Shown in pieces: positions 1-6,213 of a stretch of DNA of 6,739 nt (positions within the stretch are counted from its first letter, which is position 1; each line of letters begins with the position of its first letter). The notes under the pieces were generated by a model. It was not told the origin of the DNA. It did no database searches and worked only from the letters and a program-made list of their open reading frames with translations. Source of the stretch: Ruminiclostridium sp. Its GTDB lineage: Bacteria > Bacillota_A > Clostridia > Oscillospirales > Oscillospiraceae. Location of the stretch: NCBI GenBank assembly GCA_017521345.1, contig JAFXCU010000229.1:1-6739 (forward strand), written 5' to 3'. The position numbers and the translations under genes are program-made.

Positions 1-1050
1 ATTCGGCTCAAAGGTGGTGGCGGAGGTGCCGTTGACCGAGCCGATGTTGTAGGCCTTCAGGACTTCTACGTCATTGGTGTCCACAAAGGGGTTATTTAAG
101 GCGGGAATGGCTTTGGTGCCGGACAGGGCTTCATAGACCTTCACGGAGACGGCAGCGAATTCAGCCCGGGTAATGTCCTTGGTGAGATTGGTGTCCTTCA
201 GGACGTCGGGGACCAGATCCATATCGTAGGCTCTGTCGATTTCATTCTGTGCCCAGTCAGAAGAGACATGGCCCCATTGGCACACAAAGGGAAGGGCGGT
301 ATTCTTGTCGGACCAGGTCTTCAGGTGGTAGCTGGCAATGCTGCCGCCCTTCAGGACGCTGGACTGGAAATCAGCCTGTCTGCTGGCGGGGACGTTGGCC
401 AAGGAGCCTCCCACCAGGCTGCAGTACCATTGGGCAAAGAGAGGACGAACGCTTTCGTTTACCACCATGCAGGTGCTCTCGTGCCAGGCCTGCTTATCAT
501 AGGGCAGGTTGCTGGTTCGGCCGGTGGTGGGGATGGAGGAAATACGGGAATCCCACTCACAGATGAAGGAATACGAGGGAGTGCTAAAGCCGCCATAGAC
601 ATCCACCCAGCGCCAGTCGCGGGTCTCGTCTGCGCAGACGTAGTTTTCGCCCCGGCCCAGGCCGTTGTTAGGCTCTCTGGTGCCTGCGAAGCCGCCAGGA
701 TACCAGTTGGCATACTCCCAGGACTCGCCATTCATCCATTCCCAGGTGCCTTCCTTGTCCCGGTCCGTACCGCCGATATAGTACTGTGCAGAGTTGCCGT
801 CGGCCATCAGACTGCAGAGGAATTCATTCTCACCTTCTGAGGTGATGGTAGCCAGATAACCGCCCAGCAGATCACAGAAATGCTCGGCAAAAATGGGGGA
901 AACGGCCTCCTCTACCACCAGGTAGGTGTGATCTTTATAGTGGTGCAGGGTTCCGGGCGCGGAAGCACTGGGATAGGCAGCCAGCGTGGTGGGGGCCAGA
1001 CCCAGAGTCATTACCAGAGCCAGGAGCAGGGATATGAGTTTTTTCTTCAT
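1..1050 (-). CDS. Secreted C-type lectin / S-layer homology surface protein (3' end beyond window)
   Basis: The frame is open for 350 codons from ATG at 1050 to the left edge, with AGGAGG at 1058-1063 seven bases before the start. Residues 1-24 form a signal peptide (MKKK, hydrophobic core, cleavage near TLA/A). Residues about 36-167 are a C-type lectin domain: helix with C59 and LLGGYLATI, a YIGGTD strand, WEW, the EPN motif (126-128), ENYVC (135-139), WVD (148-150) and FICEW (163-167). Residues about 190-260 repeat the start and end of that fold but lack the long loop. From about 263 SLH repeats begin, with a canonical TRAE (294-297); a second SLH is cut by the window edge. By family knowledge, SLH domains hold proteins on secondary cell-wall polymer and such lectin domains bind glycans, often with calcium, so a surface adhesin is inferred. 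Ligand unknown. Its GC content looks lower than that of its neighbours. Confidence 0.9.
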   Translation of the reverse strand, partial: MKKKLISLLLALVMTLGLAPTTLAAYPSASAPGTLHHYKDHTYLVVEEAVSPIFAEHFCDLLGGYLATITSEGENEFLCSLMADGNSAQYYIGGTDRDKEGTWEWMNGESWEYANWYPGGFAGTREPNNGLGRGENYVCADETRDWRWVDVYGGFSTPSYSFICEWDSRISSIPTTGRTSNLPYDKQAWHESTCMVVNESVRPLFAQWYCSLVGGSLANVPASRQADFQSSVLKGGSIASYHLKTWSDKNTALPFVCQWGHVSSDWAQNEIDRAYDMDLVPDVLKDTNLTKDITRAEFAAVSVKVYEALSGTKAIPALNNPFVDTNDVEVLKAYNIGSVNGTSATTFEPN

Positions 1051-1088
1051 ATTAATTCCTCCTCAATGGTATTTGGGAAGTTTACTTT

Positions 1089-1117
1089 AGTATAGCAGAG
1101 AAACTGGGAGGTGGCAA
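1089..1117 (-). promoter_or_regulatory. Sigma-A-type promoter of the lectin/SLH gene
   Basis: On the minus strand TTGCCA (1112-1117) is separated by exactly 17 bases from TATACT (1089-1094), which is preceded by TG, an extended -10. Initiation would fall near 1083, giving a leader of roughly 30 bases before the AGGAGG site. The -35 box begins directly after the T-tract of the upstream tRNA terminator, so the gene has its own promoter right behind that terminator. Confidence 0.75.
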
Positions 1118-1118
1118 G

Positions 1119-1154
1119 AAAAACAAAAACTCCGAAGCCAAAGGCTTCGGAGTT
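1119..1154 (-). terminator. Intrinsic terminator of the downstream tRNA-Leu
   Basis: A 12-bp stem (1128-1139 with 1143-1154, loop AAA on the plus strand) directly abuts the encoded CCA of the tRNA. On the minus strand it is followed by TTTTTGTTTTT, a typical rho-independent terminator. Confidence 0.85.
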
Positions 1155-1242
1155 TGGTGCGCGAGGCGGGACTTGAACCCGCACGTGCGTAATGCACACT
1201 AGAACCTGAATCTAGCGAGTCTGCCAATTCCACCACTCGCGC
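1155..1242 (-). tRNA. tRNA-Leu, anticodon CAG (copy 2 in transcription order)
   Basis: This is an 88-nt class II tRNA with encoded CCA (1155-1157). The acceptor stem GCGCGAG/CTCGCGC (1236-1242 with 1159-1165), the anticodon stem CTAGA/TCTAG with loop TTCAGGT, the long variable arm (GTGC/GCAC) and the T arm GCGGG-TTCAAGT-CCCGC are all visible. Loop positions 34-36 read CAG, so it decodes CUG. It is identical over all 88 nt to the copy at 1385-1472. CTG is very frequent in the neighbouring genes, consistent with a need for gene dosage. Confidence 0.96.
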
Positions 1243-1271
1243 GTTTGTTGCTGTCTCGTGACTGCTTGAGT

Positions 1272-1300
1272 ATAATAGCACACCCCGGGAGGGATGTCAA
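1272..1300 (-). promoter_or_regulatory. Promoter of tRNA-Leu copy 2
   Basis: On the minus strand TTGACA (1295-1300), a 17-base spacer ending in TGC, and TATTAT (1272-1277) form a near-consensus sigma-A promoter. A/T tracts at about 1301-1334 just upstream look like an UP element. The start would fall near 1265, about 20 bases before the mature tRNA 5' end. Confidence 0.85.
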
Positions 1301-1348
1301 CACCTTTTTTCGCGGTTTTTGGAAAAAGTTTTGGGTCGTCTTTTGAGG

Positions 1349-1384
1349 AAAAGCAAAAGTCCGAAACCTTTCGGTTTCGGACTT
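1349..1384 (-). terminator. Intrinsic terminator of the upstream tRNA-Leu
   Basis: A 12-bp stem (1357-1368 with 1373-1384, four-base loop) starts immediately after the encoded CCA of the tRNA at 1385. On the minus strand the stem runs into TTTT, then GC and TTTT. It occupies the same relative position as the hairpin at 1128-1154 but its sequence has diverged. Confidence 0.8.
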
Positions 1385-1472
1385 TGGTGCGCGAGGCGGG
1401 ACTTGAACCCGCACGTGCGTAATGCACACTAGAACCTGAATCTAGCGAGTCTGCCAATTCCACCACTCGCGC
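1385..1472 (-). tRNA. tRNA-Leu, anticodon CAG (copy 1 in transcription order)
   Basis: This 88-nt class II tRNA has encoded CCA (1385-1387), acceptor stem 1466-1472 with 1389-1395, the same CAG anticodon loop and the same long variable arm. It is base-for-base identical to the copy at 1155-1242. It has its own promoter and terminator, so the pair is not one polycistronic tRNA transcript. Confidence 0.96.
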
Positions 1473-1509
1473 TTGTCTGCGCCGAACTGTCTTGCTCAAC
1501 GCAAGATGT

Positions 1510-1538
1510 ATAATACCACCGGGGGGGACAAAAGTCAA
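1510..1538 (-). promoter_or_regulatory. Promoter of tRNA-Leu copy 1
   Basis: On the minus strand TTGACT (1533-1538), a 17-base spacer and TATTAT (1510-1515) form a strong sigma-A promoter. The GGTGTTGAC string around the -35 is shared with the other tRNA promoter, and A/T tracts at about 1539-1573 resemble an UP element. The spacer contains a run of seven Cs. Confidence 0.85.
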
Positions 1539-1577
1539 CACCTTTTTCTCGTTTTTTGAAAAAAGTTTTTGGACGGA

Positions 1578-1605
1578 TGAGGCTCCCCTATCAAGGGGAG
1601 CCTCA
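1578..1605 (-). terminator. Hairpin ending the tsaE-tsaB-upp operon
   Basis: A perfect 11-bp stem (1578-1588 with 1595-1605) with a six-base loop lies 17 bases past the upp stop codon and before the tRNA promoters. No U-run directly follows on the minus strand; the next T-tract is about 13 bases further on. It is therefore a weaker case for intrinsic termination than the tRNA terminators, and could also be an RNA-stabilising hairpin or a relic of a palindromic repeat. Confidence 0.55.
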
Positions 1606-1622
1606 GGCCCATTACAAAAGTC

Positions 1623-2252
1623 TTACTTTGTTCCGAAAATTCTGTCGCCTGCGTCACCCAGACCGGGCACGATGTAGCCGTGGTCGTTGAGCTTTTCGTC
1701 ACAGGCGGCCACGTAGATGGGCACGTCGGGGTGGTCCTTCTGGATCCGGGCGATGCCCTCGGGGGCGGCCAGGATGTTCATGAGCTTGATGTTGGTCACG
1801 CCGTACTCCTTGATGAAGTCGATGGCGGCGGAGGCGGAGCCGCCGGTGGCCAGCATGGGGTCCAGGATGATGACGTCACGCTCGGCGATGTCGCTGGGCA
1901 TCTTGCAGTAGTACTTCACGGGCTCCAGGGTCTCGGGGTCCCGGAAGAGGCCGATGTGGCCCACTTTGGCACCGGGGATCAGGGTGAGGATGCCGTCCAC
2001 CATGCCAAGGCCCGCACGGAGGATGGGGACGATGGCCAGCTTCTTGCCGGCGATCCGCTTCACCCTGGCCTTGGCCACGGGGGTCTGGACCTCATACTCC
2101 TCCAGGGGCAGGTCCCGGGTGGCCTCATAGCACATGAGGGTGGCGATCTCGCTGACCACCTGGCGGAACTCGGTGACGCTGGTCTTCTCATCCCGCAGGA
2201 TGGACAGCTTGTGCTGCAGCAGGGGGTGGTCCAGAATGTGTACCATTTCCAT
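1623..2252 (-). CDS. upp: Uracil phosphoribosyltransferase
   Basis: This cytoplasmic pyrimidine-salvage enzyme joins uracil to PRPP, giving UMP and pyrophosphate. The PRPP-binding motif [12 protein letters not shown] lies at residues 131-142 and the uracil-binding C-terminal signature [13 protein letters not shown] at 197-209. ILRAGLGM at 78-84 is also typical. I chose ATG at 2252 because AAGGAGG then sits eight bases upstream and the product has 209 residues, the usual family length. The ATG at 2258 in the same frame is only two bases from the ribosome binding site. The start is 23 bases after the tsaB stop, so it is probably the last gene of the tsaE-tsaB-upp operon. No upstream attenuator is visible. 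Confidence 0.97.
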   Translation of the reverse strand: MEMVHILDHPLLQHKLSILRDEKTSVTEFRQVVSEIATLMCYEATRDLPLEEYEVQTPVAKARVKRIAGKKLAIVPILRAGLGMVDGILTLIPGAKVGHIGLFRDPETLEPVKYYCKMPSDIAERDVIILDPMLATGGSASAAIDFIKEYGVTNIKLMNILAAPEGIARIQKDHPDVPIYVAACDEKLNDHGYIVPGLGDAGDRIFGTK

Positions 2253-2275
2253 AGTCATGTCCTCCTTGTTGGGTG

Positions 2276-2983
2276 TCAGGGGTTCTTGTTCTCTCGTTCC
2301 AGCCGCTCCCGCTCGGCCTGGGACAGGCGGTGGTAGACGGGAGCCAGCTCATTGGCGGTGATGGTCTGGCCGGCCCGGGCCTTTTCCAGGGCCAGACGGG
2401 CCACGCCCCAGGCGCTCTGCATCCGCAGGTTGGGGGGCGCCAGCTTGGCGGGGATCCCGGCGGCGGTGAGGGCGTCATAGCAGAGATGGGCGCCGTCGCC
2501 CACCACGATCTGTGTGGTCTGGGTGCCTGCCAGCTCGGCCACCAGGTCCTCCAGGGAGATGGCTCGGTCCTCGGTCAGCCGGTGGACCTGCTCTCCATCC
2601 ACCCGGAAGCGGGCGTTGTAGACCTGCTTGCGGCGGGCGTCCATGGCGGCGCAGATCTCCCCCTCAAAGCCCACCAGGTTCCAGGCCATGGACTCCAGGG
2701 TGGAGCACCCGGCGCAGGGCAGTTCGGCTCCCCAGGCCAGGCCCTTGGCGGCGGCCACGCCGATGCGCAGGCCGGTGAAGGAGCCGGGGCCTTCCGCCAC
2801 GGCGATCAGGTCTATATCAGCCATGGTGAGGCCGCAGTTCTTTAACAGATCCTCCGCCAGGGGCAGGAGGGTCTGGCTGTGGGTCAGGCCGGTGTTCTGA
2901 AAGGCCTGGGCGATCAGGGTCTCGTCCTCACACAGGGCCACGGAGGCGGCCACGGCGGAGGATTCCAGGGCTAAAATTTTCAT
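2276..2983 (-). CDS. tsaB: tRNA t6A37 threonylcarbamoyltransferase complex dimerization subunit TsaB
   Basis: TsaB (YeaZ) is the inactive ASKHA-fold partner of TsaD. With TsaE it supports transfer of threonylcarbamoyl to A37 of ANN-decoding tRNAs in the cytoplasm. Seen here are the N-terminal MKILALESS strand, the family hallmark [11 protein letters not shown] (65-75), DARRKQVY (115-122) and the C-terminal [16 protein letters not shown] stretch (211-225). The 235-residue length is normal. The frame is open further upstream, but ATG at 2983 is chosen because it begins the conserved strand and overlaps the tsaE stop as ATGA, implying translational coupling. AAGGGGG precedes it. rimI and tsaD, frequent neighbours in Firmicutes, are not next to it; upp follows instead. 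Confidence 0.96.
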   Translation of the reverse strand: MKILALESSAVAASVALCEDETLIAQAFQNTGLTHSQTLLPLAEDLLKNCGLTMADIDLIAVAEGPGSFTGLRIGVAAAKGLAWGAELPCAGCSTLESMAWNLVGFEGEICAAMDARRKQVYNARFRVDGEQVHRLTEDRAISLEDLVAELAGTQTTQIVVGDGAHLCYDALTAAGIPAKLAPPNLRMQSAWGVARLALEKARAGQTITANELAPVYHRLSQAERERLERENKNP

Positions 2984-3405
2984 TCGTCCATCCCCCTTAC
3001 GGTAATGATCCGCTGGTCGTCCTGCTGGCCCCGGCGGATATCGATGTAGATGGTACCGGGTTCCAGGGCGTCCAGGATGTTCTCGCTCCACTCCACGGCG
3101 CAGATGCCCCCACGGGCCAGGAAGTCCTCCCAGCCGATGTCGAAGAGCTCCTCGGAGGAGTGCAGGCGGTACATATCAAAATGGAAGAGGGGAAGGCGGC
3201 CCCCCTCGTATTCGTTGACAATGGTGAAGGTGGGGCTGGTGACCCGTGCGGTGATGCCCAGGCCCCGGGCCATGCCCCGGACAAAGGCGGTCTTGCCTGC
3301 CCCCAGGTCGCCGGAAAAGGCGATGACGGTGCCGGGAGCCATCTTCTGGACCAGTTCCTGGCCCAGGGCCTCGGTCTCCTGGGCACTGTTGGTGAGTCGT
3401 TCCAT
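2980..3405 (-). CDS. tsaE: tRNA t6A37 biosynthesis ATPase TsaE
   Basis: TsaE (YjeE) is the small P-loop ATPase that cycles the TsaB-TsaD complex during t6A synthesis. The Walker A motif GDLGAGKT lies at residues 32-39, followed by TSPTF (56-60), the HFDMYRL strand (75-81) and AVEWSE (103-108), all family hallmarks. The 141-residue length is typical. The start at 3405 gives a normal N-terminus, with AAAGGA about ten bases upstream. A six-base-pair GC hairpin (3426-3440) lies just before that ribosome binding site and could affect initiation. Its stop overlaps the tsaB start by four bases. It is the first gene of the leftward operon and is transcribed divergently from the SEDS gene. Confidence 0.96.
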   Translation of the reverse strand: MERLTNSAQETEALGQELVQKMAPGTVIAFSGDLGAGKTAFVRGMARGLGITARVTSPTFTIVNEYEGGRLPLFHFDMYRLHSSEELFDIGWEDFLARGGICAVEWSENILDALEPGTIYIDIRRGQQDDQRIITVRGMDE

Positions 3406-3458
3406 GGGATTCCATTCCTTTCCATGGGGCCGATGGCCCCGCAGACATCATTCAAAAT

Positions 3459-3467
3459 ATTTTACCA
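3459..3467 (-). promoter_or_regulatory. Possible extended -10 element for tsaE-tsaB-upp
   Basis: In the 154-base divergent gap (3406-3559), the minus strand reads TGGTAAAAT, an extended -10 match, about 54 bases before the tsaE start. No convincing -35 is seen 17 bases upstream (GTGCAT). On the plus strand the best -10 for the SEDS gene is TATCAT (3521-3526), also without a good -35. Both assignments are tentative. Confidence 0.35.
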
Positions 3468-3559
3468 CAGATTTGCCCCGGATGCACCCCCGCCCGACCA
3501 AATTTATGGCGAAGAGGGGGTATCATAGGGGGAGAATCTTTGGAAAGGGGAGGGAAAGG

Positions 3560-4657
3560 ATGAGAAAGCAGGGGACCTGGCTGCTGGGCCTGTGTGTTCT
3601 GGCCTCTCTTTACGGCTTGGGCCTGATCTGGTCGGCCACCCGGTACGACCCGGAACTCCACAGCCTGCCCATGAAGCAGGCCGTGGCCCTGGGGGCGGGG
3701 GTGGGACTCTGTCTGATTCTGCGGATCCTTCCGGTCCGGGCCATCATTGAGAAGGGCTGGTGGGTCCTGGCTGTCGGAAATGTGGGGCTGCTCCTGCTGC
3801 TCATCCCCTTCGGCAACGACGACGGCACCGGGAACAAAAGCTGGCTGGCCCTGCCGGGTGGGTTTTTCAACCTCCAGCCCGGGGAGTTTGTCAAGGTGGG
3901 GTTTCTCTGCCTGCTGGCCCTCCAGCTGACCCGGCTGGAGAAACGGGGCCTGAACCGGCCCAAGGCCGTTTTCTGGCTGTCTGCCCATGTGCTGGGCCTG
4001 TGCGGGCTGGTGTGGGTGGTCTCCGGGGACCTGGGGATGGTGACGGTCTACCTGGGCATCTACTTCGTCATGCTCTGGTCGGCAGGGGTCCACCCCCTGT
4101 GGCTCCTGGGGGAGCTGGCCGCCGGGGTGGGGGCGGTGGTCCTCCTGTGGCCCCGGCTGCCGGAGTACGTCCGTCTGCGGTTCCTGGTGGTCTGGGACCA
4201 CGACCTGGACCCCTTGGGGAAGGGCTTCCAGCAGGGGCGGAGCCTCCTGGCCATTGGGTCGGGGCAGGTGACCGGTCAGGGCTACCTCCAGGGGCCCCAG
4301 ACCCAGAGCCCCTCGGCATCCTCCCTCCCGGCCCGGCACACAGACTTCATCTTCTCTGTGGCCGGGGAGGAGCTGGGCCTGGCGGGGTGCCTGGTGATCC
4401 TGGGGATCCTGCTGGCCATCGTCCTGGGGTGCATGAGCTTGGCCCGAAATGGGGACAGGCTTCTGTCCTGCACCGCCATGGGGGTGGCCGGGATGCTGGG
4501 GGCCCAATGTATATTAAATGTAGGGATGTGCCTGTACGCCGCCCCGGTCATTGGGGTGACCCTGCCCTTTTTCAGCTACGGCGGGTCATCCCTGCTGGCC
4601 TGTTTCGGGGCCATTGGCATCCTGCTGTCTTTGGCAAGGAAAAAACTGACCGGATAG
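3560..4657 (+). CDS. SEDS-family peptidoglycan glycosyltransferase (RodA/FtsW/SpoVE type)
   Basis: By family knowledge, SEDS proteins are multi-pass membrane enzymes that polymerise lipid II into glycan strands, usually with a class B penicillin-binding protein. Visible landmarks are NKSWLALPG (92-100), [10 protein letters not shown] (106-115, commonly QPSEFAK), [12 protein letters not shown] (155-166), the loop [16 protein letters not shown] (220-235), [14 protein letters not shown] (260-273) carrying Asp262, the conserved catalytic-loop aspartate of the family, and [18 protein letters not shown] (329-346). About ten hydrophobic segments fit the fold, and 365 residues is normal. The frame is open back to 3050, but ATG at 3560 follows GGGGAGGG by five bases and starts a proper first membrane segment. 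Assignment as RodA, FtsW or SpoVE cannot be made from sequence alone, so no symbol is given. No class B PBP is adjacent. Confidence 0.93.
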   Translation: MRKQGTWLLGLCVLASLYGLGLIWSATRYDPELHSLPMKQAVALGAGVGLCLILRILPVRAIIEKGWWVLAVGNVGLLLLLIPFGNDDGTGNKSWLALPGGFFNLQPGEFVKVGFLCLLALQLTRLEKRGLNRPKAVFWLSAHVLGLCGLVWVVSGDLGMVTVYLGIYFVMLWSAGVHPLWLLGELAAGVGAVVLLWPRLPEYVRLRFLVVWDHDLDPLGKGFQQGRSLLAIGSGQVTGQGYLQGPQTQSPSASSLPARHTDFIFSVAGEELGLAGCLVILGILLAIVLGCMSLARNGDRLLSCTAMGVAGMLGAQCILNVGMCLYAAPVIGVTLPFFSYGGSSLLACFGAIGILLSLARKKLTG

Positions 4658-4709
4658 GGAAGCCGTCCAAGGGACAAACTGGGGACAGCCAAACAAAGGA
4701 GGTCATTCC

Positions 4710-5672
4710 ATGTTCCGAGTATTCCGGCGGGGCGGGGGCCTGTTGGCCCTGGCCGCCCTGCTTCTTTCCCTGTCCCTGCCCGCCTACGCCATTTTTGACC
4801 TGGACGATGGGGCGTCCGGGGACAGCCCCAAGCCCATTGCAGAAAACCTCACCCTCACCACCTATAAAAATGTGGCGGTGGAGGGGACCTTTGCCGCCGT
4901 GGACCCCGATGGGGAGGGGGTCACCTTCCGCATCACCAAGAACCCCGCCCGGGGGGCGGTGACCCAGGAGGAGGGGGCCGCGAAATTCACCTATACCCCC
5001 TATGAGGACAAGGTGGGCAAGGACTCCTTCACCTATGTGGCCGAGGACGCCAGCGGCAACGTCTCCCAGCCGGCCATCGTGTCCATCAAGATCAGCCGGG
5101 CAGACACCAAGGTGACCTACGCCGACATGGGGGGCCATCCCGCCCACAAGGCGGCCATCGCCCTGGCCGAGGAGGACATCTTCGTGGGGGAACAGCTGGG
5201 GAGCACCTGGTTCTTCCGCCCCGAAGCCCAGGTGACCCGGGAGGAGTTCCTGGCCATGGCCATGGACCTGGTGGGGATGGAGACCCTGCCCGAGGCCAAA
5301 CTGACCGGCTTCTCCGACGATGACAGTATCTCCGTCTGGGCCAAGCCCTATGTGGCCTCCGCCCTGCGTTCCGGGATGGTCCAGGGGGCCGACGGTCAGG
5401 AGGGGGCGGTCTTTGCCCCCGCCCGGGCCATCACCCAGACCGAAGCCGCCGTCCTGCTGGACCGGCTGCTGAAGGTGGCAGACGTGGCGGACACCGGAAA
5501 GCTCACCGGGGAGGCCGCCCCCGTCTGGGCCCACCAGTCGGTGGTGAACCTGGAGGCGGTGGGGGTCCTGGAGGGGTCTGCCGACCTCACCGGGGACCTG
5601 ACCCGAGGCCAGGCCGCCCAGCTGCTGCTGTCTGCCATGGAGGTGCTGGACTTCCGGGAGAGCATCTGGTAA
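4710..5672 (+). CDS. Secreted Big_9/cadherin-like and three-SLH-domain cell-surface protein
   Basis: Residues 1-27 form a signal peptide (arginine-rich start, leucine core, cleavage at AYA/I). Residues about 40-130 look like a cadherin/Ig-type beta-sandwich of the Big_9 kind: VAVEGTFAAVDPDGEGVTF, then FTYTP and GKDSFTYVAEDASGN with the common DPDG turn. Three SLH repeats follow at about 136-187, 198-255 and 270-314. By family knowledge they bind secondary cell-wall polymer, placing the protein outside the cell. Only SLH1 keeps an Arg-Glu motif (TREE, 176-179); SLH2 reads TQTE and SLH3 TRGQ. AAAGGAGG (4695-4702) lies seven bases before ATG, 52 bases after the SEDS gene, with no terminator between, so co-transcription is likely. 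Its function beyond surface attachment is unknown; a cell-wall scaffold role is only inference. Confidence 0.9.
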   Translation: MFRVFRRGGGLLALAALLLSLSLPAYAIFDLDDGASGDSPKPIAENLTLTTYKNVAVEGTFAAVDPDGEGVTFRITKNPARGAVTQEEGAAKFTYTPYEDKVGKDSFTYVAEDASGNVSQPAIVSIKISRADTKVTYADMGGHPAHKAAIALAEEDIFVGEQLGSTWFFRPEAQVTREEFLAMAMDLVGMETLPEAKLTGFSDDDSISVWAKPYVASALRSGMVQGADGQEGAVFAPARAITQTEAAVLLDRLLKVADVADTGKLTGEAAPVWAHQSVVNLEAVGVLEGSADLTGDLTRGQAAQLLLSAMEVLDFRESIW

Positions 5673-5715
5673 ACTCTGTTTGAGAGAACACACCGGTTGA
5701 GAAAGGATGGCAGAG

Positions 5716-6213
5716 ATGGAGCAGACCGTGATCCAGTCCCCCATGGGGCCCCTGACCCTCTTCGCAGAGGAGGGCTATCTCACCGCCCTGGTCTTTGGGG
5801 ACTATGGCGGCTACGACCACCTGCCCCTCTTCGAGGAAGCCCGGCGGCAGCTGGAGGAATATTTTGCTGGATATCGGCAGAATTTTGACCTGCCCCTGGA
5901 CCCGGGAGGCACCGACTTCCAGCGGCGGGTCTGGCGGGCCCTTATGGGGATCCCCTACGGCAAGACCATTTCCTACCGGGAGCTGGCCCAGCGGGCGAAC
6001 TGCCCCAAGGGGTTCCAGGCGGTGGGCCAGGCCAACGGGAAGAACCCCCTGCCCATCCTCATCCCCTGCCACCGGGTCATTGGTGCCGACGGCAGTCTGG
6101 GGGGCTACTCCGCCGGGCTGGACCGAAAACGGTTCCTCCTGGACCTGGAGGGGATTCGATATCGTGAGGTAAAAAAAGCTGGTTCTGTGAACATCAAAGC
6201 CTCCCCTGTGTAA
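5716..6213 (+). CDS. ogt: Methylated-DNA-[protein]-cysteine S-methyltransferase
   Basis: This suicide repair protein transfers the methyl group from O6-methylguanine (and O4-methylthymine) in DNA to its own cysteine. The active site PCHRVIG lies at 117-123 with Cys118. Around it are AVGQANGKNP (102-111), the DNA-binding helix region with FQRRVWRAL (68-76) and YGKTISYREL (81-90), and GYSAGLDRKRFLL (130-142), all canonical for Ogt. ATG at 5716 gives nine bases from AAAGG and 165 residues; ATG at 5707 is in frame but abuts that site. It follows the SLH gene by a short gap, so it is probably third in the operon. The tail after LLDLEG is unusual: its last codons and TAA stop (6211-6213) lie within the palindromic repeat that starts near 6197. 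Confidence 0.95.
   Translation: MEQTVIQSPMGPLTLFAEEGYLTALVFGDYGGYDHLPLFEEARRQLEEYFAGYRQNFDLPLDPGGTDFQRRVWRALMGIPYGKTISYRELAQRANCPKGFQAVGQANGKNPLPILIPCHRVIGADGSLGGYSAGLDRKRFLLDLEGIRYREVKKAGSVNIKASPV

Larger units (their letters stand above)
1128..1573 (-). repeat. Tandem duplication of a whole tRNA-Leu transcription unit
   Basis: Unit A covers about 1128-1335 and unit B about 1357-1573. In each the order is UP-like A/T tract, promoter with a 17-base spacer, short leader, identical tRNA, abutting terminator hairpin. The tRNAs are identical, the promoter and UP tracts are clearly alike, and the leaders (1243-1271 versus 1473-1509) and terminator stems differ. This suggests duplication of the unit followed by drift, with the tRNA held constant by selection or gene conversion. 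Confidence 0.8.

Noticed and set aside
268..840. Plus-strand open frame of 190 codons on the left
   Set aside because: It is the shadow of the lectin/SLH gene, which has signal peptide, conserved motifs, promoter and ribosome binding site on the minus strand.
1..1050. Diversity-generating retroelement target, because C-type lectin folds are common DGR variable proteins
   Set aside because: No reverse transcriptase, no template repeat and no A-biased near-duplicate of the lectin region are visible. The domain is the classical lectin_C type placed before SLH repeats rather than at the C-terminus.
1155..1472. Duplicated tRNA-Leu as attL/attR of an integrated element
   Set aside because: Both copies are full genes with their own promoters and terminators, only about 140 bases apart, with no integrase or cargo between them.
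1492..1677. Small plus-strand open frame between the tRNA and upp
   Set aside because: It crosses a promoter and the terminator hairpin and enters the upp 3' end antisense, with no coding signal.
3050..3559. 170-codon upstream extension of the SEDS frame
   Set aside because: It runs antisense through tsaE, lacks SEDS homology, and ATG at 3560 has a good ribosome binding site and a normal family N-terminus.
3452..4507. Long minus-strand open frame opposite the SEDS gene
   Set aside because: Its translation is rich in Gly, Pro, Gln and His with no domain, which is typical of the antisense of a GC-rich gene. The plus strand carries a clear SEDS protein.
4572..5744. Long minus-strand open frame opposite the Big_9/SLH gene
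   Set aside because: Low-complexity Gly/His/Pro-rich translation and no ribosome binding site. The opposite strand has a signal peptide and recognisable domains.
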